Source: Maribellus luteus (GTDB lineage: Bacteria > Bacteroidota > Bacteroidia > Bacteroidales > Prolixibacteraceae). From it: a stretch of DNA of 64,000 nt. The position numbers were made by a program, and so were the translations under genes. Under the pieces are notes generated by a model that saw only the letters and a program-made list of their open reading frames with translations, had not been told where the DNA came from and did not search any database. Within the stretch, counting starts at the first letter, position 1. Each line of letters starts with the position of its first letter. Shown here one piece after another: positions 56,238-63,953 of this stretch. The stretch is from NCBI RefSeq assembly GCF_003576475.1, contig NZ_QWGR01000012.1:62001-126000 (forward strand), written 5' to 3'.

Positions 56238-57116
56238 CTATTTTAATGCCCGTTTCCGAAACAGGGTCATTAACGATTTCACATAATCTTCGTTGGTGTC
56301 GATGGCCACATAATCCACGCCGCATTTTTTGAACATCACATCCAGGCGCGCGGTGTGCTTTCTCCACCAGTCGGAATACATATTTCGGGTTCTGCGCGAA
56401 CTGCTGTCCACCCACACATAATGGCCGGTTTCGGCATCCTTTAACTTGATCATCCCGATCGAAGGCAGCTCGGTTTCCCGTTCGTCGAAAATTTTCAGCG
56501 CCACCACATCGTGTTTGTTGTTGGCGATCGACAAAGCCATTTCCAGCTCTGCGTTTTCGTCCATAAAGTCGGAAATCACAAAGGCCGTACAACGCTTTTT
56601 AATGGCGTTGGTGAGGTAACGAATGGCTTCGGTTATGTCGGTGCCGCGGTCTTCGGGCTGAAAATCGATCAACTCGCGAATGATGCGCAGAATATGGCTT
56701 TTCCCTTTTTTCGGCGGAATAAACTTCTCGATCTTGTCAGAGAAAAAGATCACCCCGATTTTATCGTTGTTTTGAATCGCTGAAAACGAAAGCACGGCCG
56801 ACAATTCGGTGATCACATTCTTTTTGAGTTTTTCAAAAGTACCAAACTCGCGCGACCCGCTTACGTCGATCAGCAGCATCACGGTCAGTTCGCGTTCTTC
56901 TTCAAAAACCTTAATATACGGATGGTTGTACCGGGCGGTCACATTCCAGTCGATGTTCCGGATATCGTCGCCAAACTGGTATTCCCGCACTTCCGAGAAA
57001 GCCATACCCCGTCCTTTAAAGGCGCTGTGGTATTCTCCCGCAAAAATATTCCGCGAAAGCCCCCGCGTCTTGATCTCAATCTTCCGTACCTTTTTTAATA
57101 AATCTGTTGTTTCCAT
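56238..57116 (-). CDS. DUF58 domain protein of the bat/MoxR operon
   Basis: A 292-residue cytosolic protein from the ATG at 57116 (METTDLLKKVRKIEIKTRG). The DUF58 core YQFGDDIRNIDWNVTARYN is followed by a VWA-like domain with LIDVSGSREFG. DUF58 proteins are constant partners of MoxR ATPases and VWA proteins. The upstream in-frame TTG is less likely as start. It follows moxR after 106 nt that contain short AGTTCAA-type repeats. Confidence 0.92.
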   Translation of the reverse strand: METTDLLKKVRKIEIKTRGLSRNIFAGEYHSAFKGRGMAFSEVREYQFGDDIRNIDWNVTARYNHPYIKVFEEERELTVMLLIDVSGSREFGTFEKLKKNVITELSAVLSFSAIQNNDKIGVIFFSDKIEKFIPPKKGKSHILRIIRELIDFQPEDRGTDITEAIRYLTNAIKKRCTAFVISDFMDENAELEMALSIANNKHDVVALKIFDERETELPSIGMIKLKDAETGHYVWVDSSSRRTRNMYSDWWRKHTARLDVMFKKCGVDYVAIDTNEDYVKSLMTLFRKRALK

Positions 57117-57119
57117 ACC

Positions 57120-57215
57120 AGAGTTCAAAGTTTAAAGCCCGCCTGAACGATTCAGTCGGGCAGGTTCAGTGTTCAACGTAGTGTTTGAACAACTGTTAAC
57201 TGCGACTGTCAACTG
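57120..57215. repeat. degenerate heptamers and a small hairpin between moxR and the DUF58 gene
   Basis: AGTTCAA/AGTTTAA heptamers at 57121-57136 and GTTCAGT/GTTCAAC at 57165-57179 flank GCCCGCCTGAACGATTCAGTCGGGC, whose ends pair (57138-57162). The heptamers are of the same family as in the repeat islands. Confidence 0.5.
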
Positions 57216-57222
57216 CGACTCG

Positions 57223-58218
57223 TTAAGGAACTTCAACCGTATTCAGAATGTCGGTAATAATTTCTTCCGAAGTAATGTTGTTGGCTTCGGCTTCGTAGCT
57301 CAACCCAATACGGTGACGCAACACATCGGGACAAACCGCGCGCACATCTTCCGGGATCACATAACCGCGGCGTTTGATAAACGCATAGGCTTTGGCGGCT
57401 TGTGCCAGGCTGATTCCGGCCCTTGGCGAAGCGCCGTACGAGATCATGCTCGCATATTTTTCCAGTTTGTACTCCCTTGGTTCGCGGGTGGCAAACACAA
57501 TGTCAACAATGTATTTCTGGATTTTTTCGTCCATGTACACGTCTTTCACCACGTCGCGGGCCTTGATAATATCTTCGGGTTTCAGAATGGTGCTGGTTTC
57601 GGGAAACTGACGCAGCAGGTTCTGCTGAATGATCTGGCGTTCTTCTTCCTTTTTCGGATAGTTGATCACCACTTTCAGCATAAAACGGTCAACCTGTGCT
57701 TCGGGCAGCGGGTAGGTACCTTCCTGCTCGATCGGGTTTTGCGTGGCCATTACCAGGAAAGGCTCATCCAGCTTAAAGGTGTTATCACTGATGGTAACCT
57801 GGCGTTCCTGCATGGCTTCGAGCAAAGCCGACTGCACTTTGGCGGGTGCCCGGTTGATCTCATCCGCCAAAATAAAGTTGGCGAAGATCGGCCCTTTCTT
57901 GATCGAAAACTCTTCTCTTTTCTGACTGTAGATCATGGTTCCCAGCAAGTCGGCAGGCAACAGGTCGGGTGTAAACTGGATACGCGCAAACTTGGCGCTG
58001 ATGGTTTGTGCCAGCGATTTAATGGCCAGCGTTTTTGCCAGTCCCGGAACCCCTTCGAGCAAAATGTGCCCGTTGGAAAGTAAGCCGATCAACAGGCTTT
58101 CCACCAAATGTTTCTGACCCACAATTACTTTGTTCATCTCCATTGAAACCATATCAACGAACGAACTTTCTCGTTGAATCCTTTCGTTCAATTCCTTAAT
58201 GTCAACAGCTTGATTCAT
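57223..58218 (-). CDS. moxR: MoxR family AAA+ ATPase
   Basis: A 331-residue AAA+ chaperone-like ATPase. Walker A is GVPGLAKT (residues 56-63), Walker B is FILADEINRAP, and MATQNPIEQEGTYPLPEAQVDRF is the MoxR signature. These ATPases remodel or insert metal into VWA-bearing partners. It is the first gene of the eight-gene moxR-bat operon. The upstream gap leads into the repeat island. Confidence 0.95.
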   Translation of the reverse strand: MNQAVDIKELNERIQRESSFVDMVSMEMNKVIVGQKHLVESLLIGLLSNGHILLEGVPGLAKTLAIKSLAQTISAKFARIQFTPDLLPADLLGTMIYSQKREEFSIKKGPIFANFILADEINRAPAKVQSALLEAMQERQVTISDNTFKLDEPFLVMATQNPIEQEGTYPLPEAQVDRFMLKVVINYPKKEEERQIIQQNLLRQFPETSTILKPEDIIKARDVVKDVYMDEKIQKYIVDIVFATREPREYKLEKYASMISYGASPRAGISLAQAAKAYAFIKRRGYVIPEDVRAVCPDVLRHRIGLSYEAEANNITSEEIITDILNTVEVP

Positions 58219-58797
58219 ATGCGTGTAATTCTTTATATTTTTTACTTTCCGTATAAACTCGATTTTTCTTTTTTGGAGAGACGAACGACCAGCGCCGGAA
58301 GAAATTTTCTGTCCGAACGGGTATGTTTCCTGTTGGTTTGAATTTCTGAACGAAAATCTCAGTACTCATATCTCAAAATCGATTCGTCTCTTTTTACGAA
58401 GGCACGAATTTAAGTCATTATGACATTTTTTCCCCTATTCTTTTGTTAAAAAAAATTAAGTAAAGATGAATCAAAAAACCGTGTTAACAAAGAATAACAT
58501 GTTATTAGGAAAGCGTTAAGAATTCAGGGACTGAAGGACGGAGGGATTGAGGGATTGAAGGATTGACAGACAGAATGGCGGAGTTACTGTGTAAATGCTT
58601 TAATGCGAGAATGCTTGAATCTTTCGCAATGGCTTGTGTTGCTGTGTTGTGCTCGAAGCTCGGGGCTCGGAGCTTGTAGTTCAGAGTTCAGAGTTCAAAG
58701 TTCAGAGTTGCGCTCTTTGCCCAATGCCCTATGCTCTTCGCCCCATGCCCTTTGCAATTTCTCAATTTGACAATTTAGCAAAGCTCGCAGCGCTTCT

Positions 58798-58877
58798 TCT
58801 TTGTCCCCATTTTCGAGGGGGACGAGGAATTCCGGAGGCTTCGACGACGGAATGACGGAGGGGGTGCTGCAGTAGCA
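58798..58877. repeat. cassette A, copy 2
   Basis: Same unit as at 436-510, with a GTCCCC/GGGGAC hairpin and the GACGAGGAATTCCGGAGG stretch. It differs by a few bases from copy 3. Confidence 0.75.
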
Positions 58878-58920
58878 GAGTTTAAAGTTTAAAGTTCAGA
58901 GTTCAGAGTTGTGCTCTGTG

Positions 58921-59096
58921 CTTCCTGAAAGAGTTGGCTTCGCAAGCTCGCCATGACACCCAAAAAGGGGGTGTTCCGGCAGCGGACAACTACTGACAAT
59001 TTCCAGTCACGACACCCTATGTCCGCTGCCAAACGAAAACAAAAACGAACGTCATTGCGATTCGTCCGTTAGCCAACGGACGGAGAAGCAATCTGA
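58921..59096. repeat. cassette B, copy 1
   Basis: A 176-bp unit with two inverted repeats. GGCAGCGGACA (58978-58988) is matched by TGTCCGCTGCC (59020-59030). CGTCCGTT-AGCC-AACGGACG (59063-59082) is a perfect hairpin, flanked by GTCATTGCGATT and GAAGCAATCTGA. It starts at CTTCCTGAAAGAGTTGGCTT. Confidence 0.85.
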
Positions 59097-59211
59097 AGGA
59101 AAGGTGGTGCTGTGTAGCCGTGTTGCCGTGATGCTGTATCTTGCTCGAAGCTCATAGCTCGAAGCTTGTAGTTCAGAGTTCAATGTTCAGAGTTCAGAGT
59201 TGTGCTCTGTG

Positions 59212-59387
59212 CTTCCTGAAAGAGTTGGCTTCGCAAGCTCGCCATGACACCCAAAAAGGGGGTGTTCCGGCAGCGGACAACTACTGACAATTTCCAGTCA
59301 CGACACCCTATGTCCGCTGCCAAACGAAAACAAAAACGAACGTCATTGCGATTCGTCCGTTAGCCAACGGACGGAGAAGCAATCTGA
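59212..59387. repeat. cassette B, copy 2
   Basis: Identical in layout and practically in sequence to copy 1, exactly 291 bp downstream. Together with flanking heptamers the two form a recent tandem duplication. Confidence 0.85.
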
Positions 59388-59547
59388 AGGAAAGGTGGTG
59401 CTGTGTAGCCGTGTTGCCGTGATGCTGTATCTTGCTCGAAGCTCATAGCTCGAAGCTTGTAGTTCAGAGTTCAATGTTCAGTGTTCAGAGTTGAGCTCTT
59501 TGCAATTTCTCAATTTGACAATTTAGCAAAGCTCGCAGCGCTTCTTC

Positions 59548-59627
59548 TTTGTCCCCATTTTCGAGGGGGACGAGGAATTCCGAAGGCTTCGACGACGGAA
59601 TGACGGAGGGGGTGCTGCAGTCGCAGA
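59548..59627. repeat. cassette A, copy 3
   Basis: Starts at TTTGTCCCC and ends at GGGGTGCTGCAG. It lies between cassette B copies 2 and 3, preceded by CAATTTNN octamers as in copy 2. Confidence 0.75.
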
Positions 59628-59661
59628 GTTCAGAGTTCAGTGTTCAAAGTTGTGCTCTGTG

Positions 59662-59836
59662 CTTCCTGAAAGAGTTGGCTTCGCAAGCTCGCCATGACAC
59701 CAACGAGGGGGTGTTCCGGCAGCGGACAACTGCTGACAATTTCCAGTTACGTCACCCTATGTCCGCTGCCAAACGAAAACAAAAACGAGCGTCATTGCGA
59801 TTCGTCCGGCAGCCGACGGACGGAGAAGCAATCTGA
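59662..59836. repeat. cassette B, copy 3
   Basis: Both inverted repeats are kept. The second hairpin reads CGTCCGGCAGCCGACGGACG: the left arm GTT has become GGC, and the right arm has changed from AACGG to GACGG. Part of the pairing is thus preserved despite change. Confidence 0.82.
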
Positions 59837-59984
59837 CGGAGTTGTGTTGCTGTGCAGCCGTATTGCCGTGATGCTGTATCTTGCTCGAAGCTCGAAGCTC
59901 GCAGCTCATAGCTCGCAGCTTGTAGTTCAGAGTTCAGAGTTCAAAGTTCAGAGTTGCGCTCTTTGCACTCCGCTCCATGCTCTT

Positions 59985-60183
59985 TGAAAGAGTTGGCTTC
60001 GGTCTCCGCTTGTCCGTCTGCTGACGGGCAGATCCCTCGCCATGACGCCAAAGGAGAGGTGTTCCGGCAGCGGACAGCAGCTGACAATTTCCAGTTACGA
60101 CACCCTATGTCCGCTGCCAAACGAAAACAAAAACGGGCGTCATTGCGATTCGTCCGTTAGCCAACGGATGGAGAAGCAATCTG
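59985..60183. repeat. cassette B, copy 4
   Basis: This copy has a 24-nt longer front part with GGTCTCCGCTTGTCCGTCTG, shared with copy 6. The 11-bp outer inverted repeat is intact. The inner hairpin has one mismatch (CGGATG). Confidence 0.8.
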
Positions 60184-60301
60184 ACGGAGTGGTGTTGCCG
60201 TGCAGCTGTTTTGTACTCGCAGCTCATAGCTCGCAGGTAGTTCAAAGTTCAGAGTTCAAAGTTCAGAGTTGCGCTCTTTGCCCTTTGCTCTTTGCCCTTT
60301 G

Positions 60302-60476
60302 CTTCCTGAAAGAGTTGGCTTCGCAAGCTCGCCATGACGCCAAAGGAGAGGTTTTCCGGCAGCGGACAGCAGCTAACAATTTCCAGTCACGACATTTTAT
60401 GTCCGCTGCCAAACGAAAATAAAAACGGGCGTCATTGCGATTCGTCCGTTAGCCAACGGACGGAGAAGCAATCTGA
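60302..60476. repeat. cassette B, copy 5
   Basis: Short front part as in copies 1-3. GGCAGCGGACA and TGTCCGCTGCC are intact, as is the CGTCCGTT hairpin. Confidence 0.82.
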
Positions 60477-60537
60477 AGGGGATGTGTTGCTGTTCTGCTG
60501 TAAAAGCTCATGGCTGGCAGCTTATGCTCACATCCGC

Positions 60538-61215
60538 TTAATCGGTCGTATTATTTTTTTCGTTCAATAATAGCCGGGCTGCTTTTTTGGCAAAATCAGC
60601 GTATCCCTTCTGTTTGCATATATCCAGTAATTCAGCTTCAGACTTGTTTTGGTAGGCATGGTAAAACTCTTTAACCTTTGCATCAAATTCTTTGGTGGTC
60701 AGGAAAGTGTTGCCCATCGTTTTGTCGATGAGAGGTACATGGGTGTGAATCACTTTTGGAGTAATGTGTAAGGCACGAATGAGCGTGTCAGGTTTGCAAA
60801 GAAGATTGGTAACTACCAGTTTTTGTCTTTCCTCAAAAACAAACAGAAGGTATTCATACATTGGGAACTGGTACCTGGAAGAACTGTTCTTGTTTACTTT
60901 CACGTGGTACACTTCCTTTAATTTCTCTTTGTTAAACTTAAAATGTTCGTTGTGTTTTTTAACGAATAAGACTCCGCTGGATTTGTCAATTGAAATCGTT
61001 TTTCGGAAGTCGTGAAGGAAGTAGGTAGTGGTTAAAACAATGGGTGGTCCCACAAAAACCAGGAATACTATTGAAGTAACTATAAATCCAACATTCGTTA
61101 GCTCTTCCGGTTTCGAGATTGCAATTCGAAGCCAAAAGGCTACAAATCCAACGGCTATTAAAAAGCAGAGGACGAAAATTATCGCAGTATGTATTCTTAT
61201 TTTATGTATCTCCAT
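60538..61215 (-). CDS. membrane protein with PH-like domain, unknown function
   Basis: A 225-residue protein with two membrane helices (TAIIFVLCFLIAVGFVAFW and TSIVFLVFVGPPIVLTTTYF). A soluble beta-rich part follows (ISIDKSSGVLFVKKHNEHFK), which resembles bacterial PH domains. It ends with a short helical tail. It is the most downstream of three co-oriented orphan genes and is preceded by an attC-like spacer. No partner genes indicate a role. Confidence 0.65.
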   Translation of the reverse strand: MEIHKIRIHTAIIFVLCFLIAVGFVAFWLRIAISKPEELTNVGFIVTSIVFLVFVGPPIVLTTTYFLHDFRKTISIDKSSGVLFVKKHNEHFKFNKEKLKEVYHVKVNKNSSSRYQFPMYEYLLFVFEERQKLVVTNLLCKPDTLIRALHITPKVIHTHVPLIDKTMGNTFLTTKEFDAKVKEFYHAYQNKSEAELLDICKQKGYADFAKKAARLLLNEKNNTTD

Positions 61216-61283
61216 ACTATTTGGGCTATTGGCGACCTATAAGTTGTCGTTATGGGTTTCTAAAAGATTTTTTGTCCGGCCAG

Positions 61284-61346
61284 CCATAACTGCAATGCGA
61301 ACCAAAGTAGCAGGGCGCGAACGGCACCGCACCTGGCCTCGTTATG
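61284..61346 (-). repeat. attC-like site 1
   Basis: CCATAAC (61284-61290) and GTTATG (61341-61346) form terminal inverted boxes around 50 nt. GTAGCAGGGCGCG and GGCACCGCACC provide internal pairing. The boxes resemble the R boxes of integron attC sites but do not match RYYYAAC/GTTRRRY exactly. It lies 69 nt before the start of the 225-residue gene. Confidence 0.4.
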
Positions 61347-61367
61347 CAACAGGACACTTTTTGGGTT

Positions 61368-62069
61368 TTAATTTATTATATAACAAGGAGTATCTGTTAC
61401 TTCTGTTTCACCATTTATCAAATCAATCTTTCCTTTAATGCATGAATTTTCTTCATTTTCATATCCAGCCCAAGCCTCAAGTATTAGATTACCTGTTGAC
61501 TCATCAACGTAAATTTCGCTTACGCATAAAGTATTTACATTTGAATCTTCAATTAATTTATTTAGCGCATCGTCCATTGAAGAGAAATGAATATCTGAGT
61601 TTGACACAGAACCTATTCTGGAATTAAAGCGGTTTTGGTTAATCGCGAATCTTATTTCATCCTTGGATAAATATTCATTTCTGGGCAATTCAGGATAAAG
61701 GTTACTGTCACTTTCAATTTTTACTATAAATTGATCGCAACGATATGCTATAGCCCAGTCCATCTGAATTTTGTAACAAATTCGGAAAGAAACTCCTTCA
61801 TTCCAATTATCTATGCTGGACTGACAAAGGATAACATGTTCGTCAAAAAAAGAATCGCTCAAACTGTTTTTTTCTTTAAAAAATTCTTTCCAAATATTTA
61901 AATAATTCGTGCAGATTTCGGATGTGCAAATTGAATCAATTTTGTAATGATTAAGATAATCATACTCGTTCTCTTGAAAACATGTAACGGTCCTTTTTTG
62001 ATTATCTTTTTCACATGACCATATTGAAAAAGCCAAAAGGATGCTGATAAGAATAATTCGCCTGTTCAT
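61368..62069 (-). CDS. lipoprotein of unknown function
   Basis: A 233-residue protein with a lipoprotein signal (ILISILLAFSIWSCEKDNQ, cysteine at residue 19). The body is acidic and cysteine-containing with no domain I recognise. The C-terminal part (VNTLCVSEIYVDESTGNLIL) suggests a beta sandwich. AT content is higher than in neighbouring core genes, and it sits between two attC-like spacers. Confidence 0.6.
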   Translation of the reverse strand: MNRRIILISILLAFSIWSCEKDNQKRTVTCFQENEYDYLNHYKIDSICTSEICTNYLNIWKEFFKEKNSLSDSFFDEHVILCQSSIDNWNEGVSFRICYKIQMDWAIAYRCDQFIVKIESDSNLYPELPRNEYLSKDEIRFAINQNRFNSRIGSVSNSDIHFSSMDDALNKLIEDSNVNTLCVSEIYVDESTGNLILEAWAGYENEENSCIKGKIDLINGETEVTDTPCYIIN

Positions 62070-62132
62070 GATTTTTCTTTTCTCAAAAGATTTATTTAAG
62101 GGTCAAATGGTTGCGTCGGTTTTCATTATTTT

Positions 62133-62221
62133 CCATAACTGTTCGATGTATGACTTGTGGCCGAATTTTAGAGTAGTTGGCGCACCACTAAAACCACTCT
62201 GCTGTATCTGCGGTTGTTATA
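62133..62221 (-). repeat. attC-like site 2
   Basis: CCATAACTG (62133-62141) and GTTATA (62216-62221) bound an 89-nt spacer. It shares CCATAACTG and a GTAGnnGG(G)CGC core with site 1. TTTTAG and CTAAAA together with GTGG and CCAC can form a bulged stem. It lies 64 nt before the start of the 233-residue lipoprotein gene. Confidence 0.4.
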
Positions 62222-62226
62222 GTCAG

Positions 62227-62955
62227 TTATTTAATGCTGAATGTTCTTTTCGTAAAATTTAATTCCATTTCAAAAGGGTACATTTTTGTAAGTGCTTCCT
62301 TTTTTTTCGTTTCTAAATTTTCAAATTTTGTATCCCATATTTCAATCGATTTGTCATTCCAAATAGTTTTATAAACAGAAAACACTTGTCTGATTGTACT
62401 TATGTAAGCATCCCAATTCACTTTATTCATATCTTCGGTGATGTCAAGTACTGTTGTAATTTTTGATACTAAAACAAAACCAAAGTATTTTATTTCTTTT
62501 ATTTCTCTTTGTGTTGAATTTTCGCTTGTGTCGAACTGGGAAAATTTGGTTTTTAAATCATTTGAAAAGACAGATATTTCAATTGGTTGTTTATTGCGGG
62601 TTAAGCCATTTTTACCCAAGGTTAAAAGGTATGTATTTCTTTCTTGTATATAATAGTCTCCAGTGTCTTCATTTGTATTTACAAAAATTGGATACATACC
62701 GTTGTCAGGATATGGTTCTATTGCGATATTGACTAAGCTAATCTGTTGATTTAGTCCTATTAATGAATCTAATTTTCCGTAAACAAAGTCTTTTTTATCA
62801 GTATTGGGAAATTCAATTAGGAAGTTAACAAGACTTTCAACTTTAAGACCTCCTGAGATTTGGTTCCAAGTCTTATTTTCTTTTTCGATTATTTTATTAC
62901 TACAGCCTAATGATATTAGAAATACAAAAATCAGTATGTAATTTGCTCTTTTCAT
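62227..62955 (-). CDS. lipoprotein of unknown function
   Basis: A 242-residue protein with a lipoprotein signal (ILIFVFLISLGCSNKIIE, cysteine at residue 18). The rest is polar with beta-rich segments (YIQERNTYLLTLGKNGLTRN). I recognise no family. The gene is visibly AT-rich relative to the core genes, which supports recent acquisition. Confidence 0.6.
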   Translation of the reverse strand: MKRANYILIFVFLISLGCSNKIIEKENKTWNQISGGLKVESLVNFLIEFPNTDKKDFVYGKLDSLIGLNQQISLVNIAIEPYPDNGMYPIFVNTNEDTGDYYIQERNTYLLTLGKNGLTRNKQPIEISVFSNDLKTKFSQFDTSENSTQREIKEIKYFGFVLVSKITTVLDITEDMNKVNWDAYISTIRQVFSVYKTIWNDKSIEIWDTKFENLETKKKEALTKMYPFEMELNFTKRTFSIK

Positions 62956-63099
62956 GATTGGCTGTAATTACTGAATTTCTCCTGCCTGTTTTTGTGCTGT
63001 TTGCATTTGCGTATTCAAGGCCCCTGGTTTTTTATGTGTTCTAAAAGTAAACATAAAAAGTATTTCCGCTGCGGGGAAGCGTATGTTTTTGGTCAGGGT

Positions 63100-63440
63100 T
63101 TCGTGTTCAATGTTCAGAGTTGAGCTCTTGTGCTCCACTCAATTTATCCATGCACCCTGAAAAGATGGCTTCGGTCTCCGCTTGTCCGTCTGCTGACGGG
63201 CGGCTCTCTCGCCATGACGCCGGGGTGGGGGTGTTCCGGCAGCGGACAGCTGCTTACAATTTACAGTCACGACACCTTATGTCCGCTGCCACATGAAAAC
63301 AAAAACGAAGGTCATTGCGATTCGTCCGTTAGCCAACGGACGGAGAAGCAATCTGAAGGAAAGGTGGTGCTGTGTAGCCGTGTTGCCGTGTCGCTGTTTT
63401 GTACTCGCAGCTCGAGGCTCATAGCTCGCAGCTTTTCTTA
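63100..63440. repeat. repeat block with cassette B copy 6
   Basis: Heptamers GTTCAAT/GTTCAGA at 63106-63122 lead into a cassette B copy at 63155-63356 with the longer front part, as in copy 4. GCCGTGTT octamers and GCTCGCA heptamers (63370-63432) follow. GGCAGCGGACA and TGTCCGCTGCC are intact in this distant copy, and so is the CGTCCGTT hairpin. Confidence 0.82.
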
Positions 63441-63445
63441 TTAAC

Positions 63446-63481
63446 CCAATAAAAAACTACCGAAGCAAGCCCCGGTAGTTT
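63446..63481 (-). terminator. intrinsic terminator after the VOC gene
   Basis: AAACTACCG (63454-63462) pairs with CGGTAGTTT (63473-63481). On the minus strand the stem runs into TTTTTTATT. It begins 24 nt after the VOC stop. Confidence 0.88.
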
Positions 63482-63504
63482 AAAAGTTGTATCCGTAATG
63501 TCGA

Positions 63505-63888
63505 TTATTGCCGCGAATGCAAAGCGATGCGGTTGCCTTCCGAATCGATGAGCAAAGCCATAAAGCCGTATTCGTCCGAAATCTTTGTTTTGGGCTGAAT
63601 CACTTTTCCGCCGGCGGCTTCCACACGCGCGAGTTCATTGGCCAGGTCGCCCGAATGAGCGGTAAGGTAAATCAAAACTCCGTCGGTGGAGGGCTTGTAA
63701 TATTCGGCATGACAAACCAGCGAACCGGGTGCTCCCAGGCCGTCTTCCTTCCACGGAAACCACGCCATGTCGAGCGGCCCCATCTGGTGACGTTCCATTT
63801 TCAGGTCCAACACTTGCTCGTAAAAAGCCTGGGCTCGTTCCATGTTGCTTACCGGAATCTCGAACCAACCTACTGCATTGTTTTTCAT
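63505..63888 (-). CDS. VOC family protein (glyoxalase/bleomycin-resistance fold)
   Basis: A 127-residue single-module pair of beta-alpha-beta-beta-beta units. AVGWFEIPVSNMERAQAFYEQVL at the N-terminus and DEYGFMALLIDSEGNRIALHS at the C-terminus are typical of the PhnB/glyoxalase-like VOC group. The expected metal ligand histidine in the first strand is absent, and a late His is present. The substrate is unknown. It sits between a terminator and the next minus-strand gene. Confidence 0.85.
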   Translation of the reverse strand: MKNNAVGWFEIPVSNMERAQAFYEQVLDLKMERHQMGPLDMAWFPWKEDGLGAPGSLVCHAEYYKPSTDGVLIYLTAHSGDLANELARVEAAGGKVIQPKTKISDEYGFMALLIDSEGNRIALHSRQ

Positions 63889-63953
63889 CTGTTATTCGTT
63901 TTAAGGTGATGGTACTTAGAGAACAAGCGGTTACCCGATAAGTTTGAAGCGCC

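Larger units (their letters stand above)
58505..60535. repeat. 2-kb gene-free repeat island
   Basis: The island holds no believable gene. It consists of cassette B at 58921-59096, 59212-59387, 59662-59836, 59985-60183 and 60302-60476, and cassette A at 58798-58877 and 59548-59627. Between them are phased tracts: octamers GGATTGAA (58520-58570), CAATTTNN (58757-58790) and GCCGTGTT (59105-59140); heptamers GCTCGAA/GCTCGCA, AGTTCAG and CTTTGCY. Open frames here all follow the repeats. Confidence 0.85.

Noticed and set aside
56233-56592. 120-codon N-terminal extension of the batX frame
   Set aside because: It overlaps the DUF58 gene in another frame, is Arg/Cys-rich shadow sequence, and precedes the methionine next to the signal-like segment.
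58505-60535. Possible CRISPR array or tRNA cluster because of regular repeats and hairpins
   Set aside because: Units are 175-200 bp at irregular distances, there are no unique spacers of constant length, no cas genes, and no tRNA-like cloverleaf with a T-loop was found.
58634-60570. Several plus-strand frames of 68-126 codons in the repeat island
   Set aside because: Their peptides repeat the same words because they translate cassette B copies; starts are unsupported and frames shift between copies.
60538-62955. Defence island or toxin-antitoxin module
   Set aside because: None of the three proteins shows nuclease, toxin, antitoxin or signalling-domain motifs; two are lipoproteins and one is a PH-like membrane protein.
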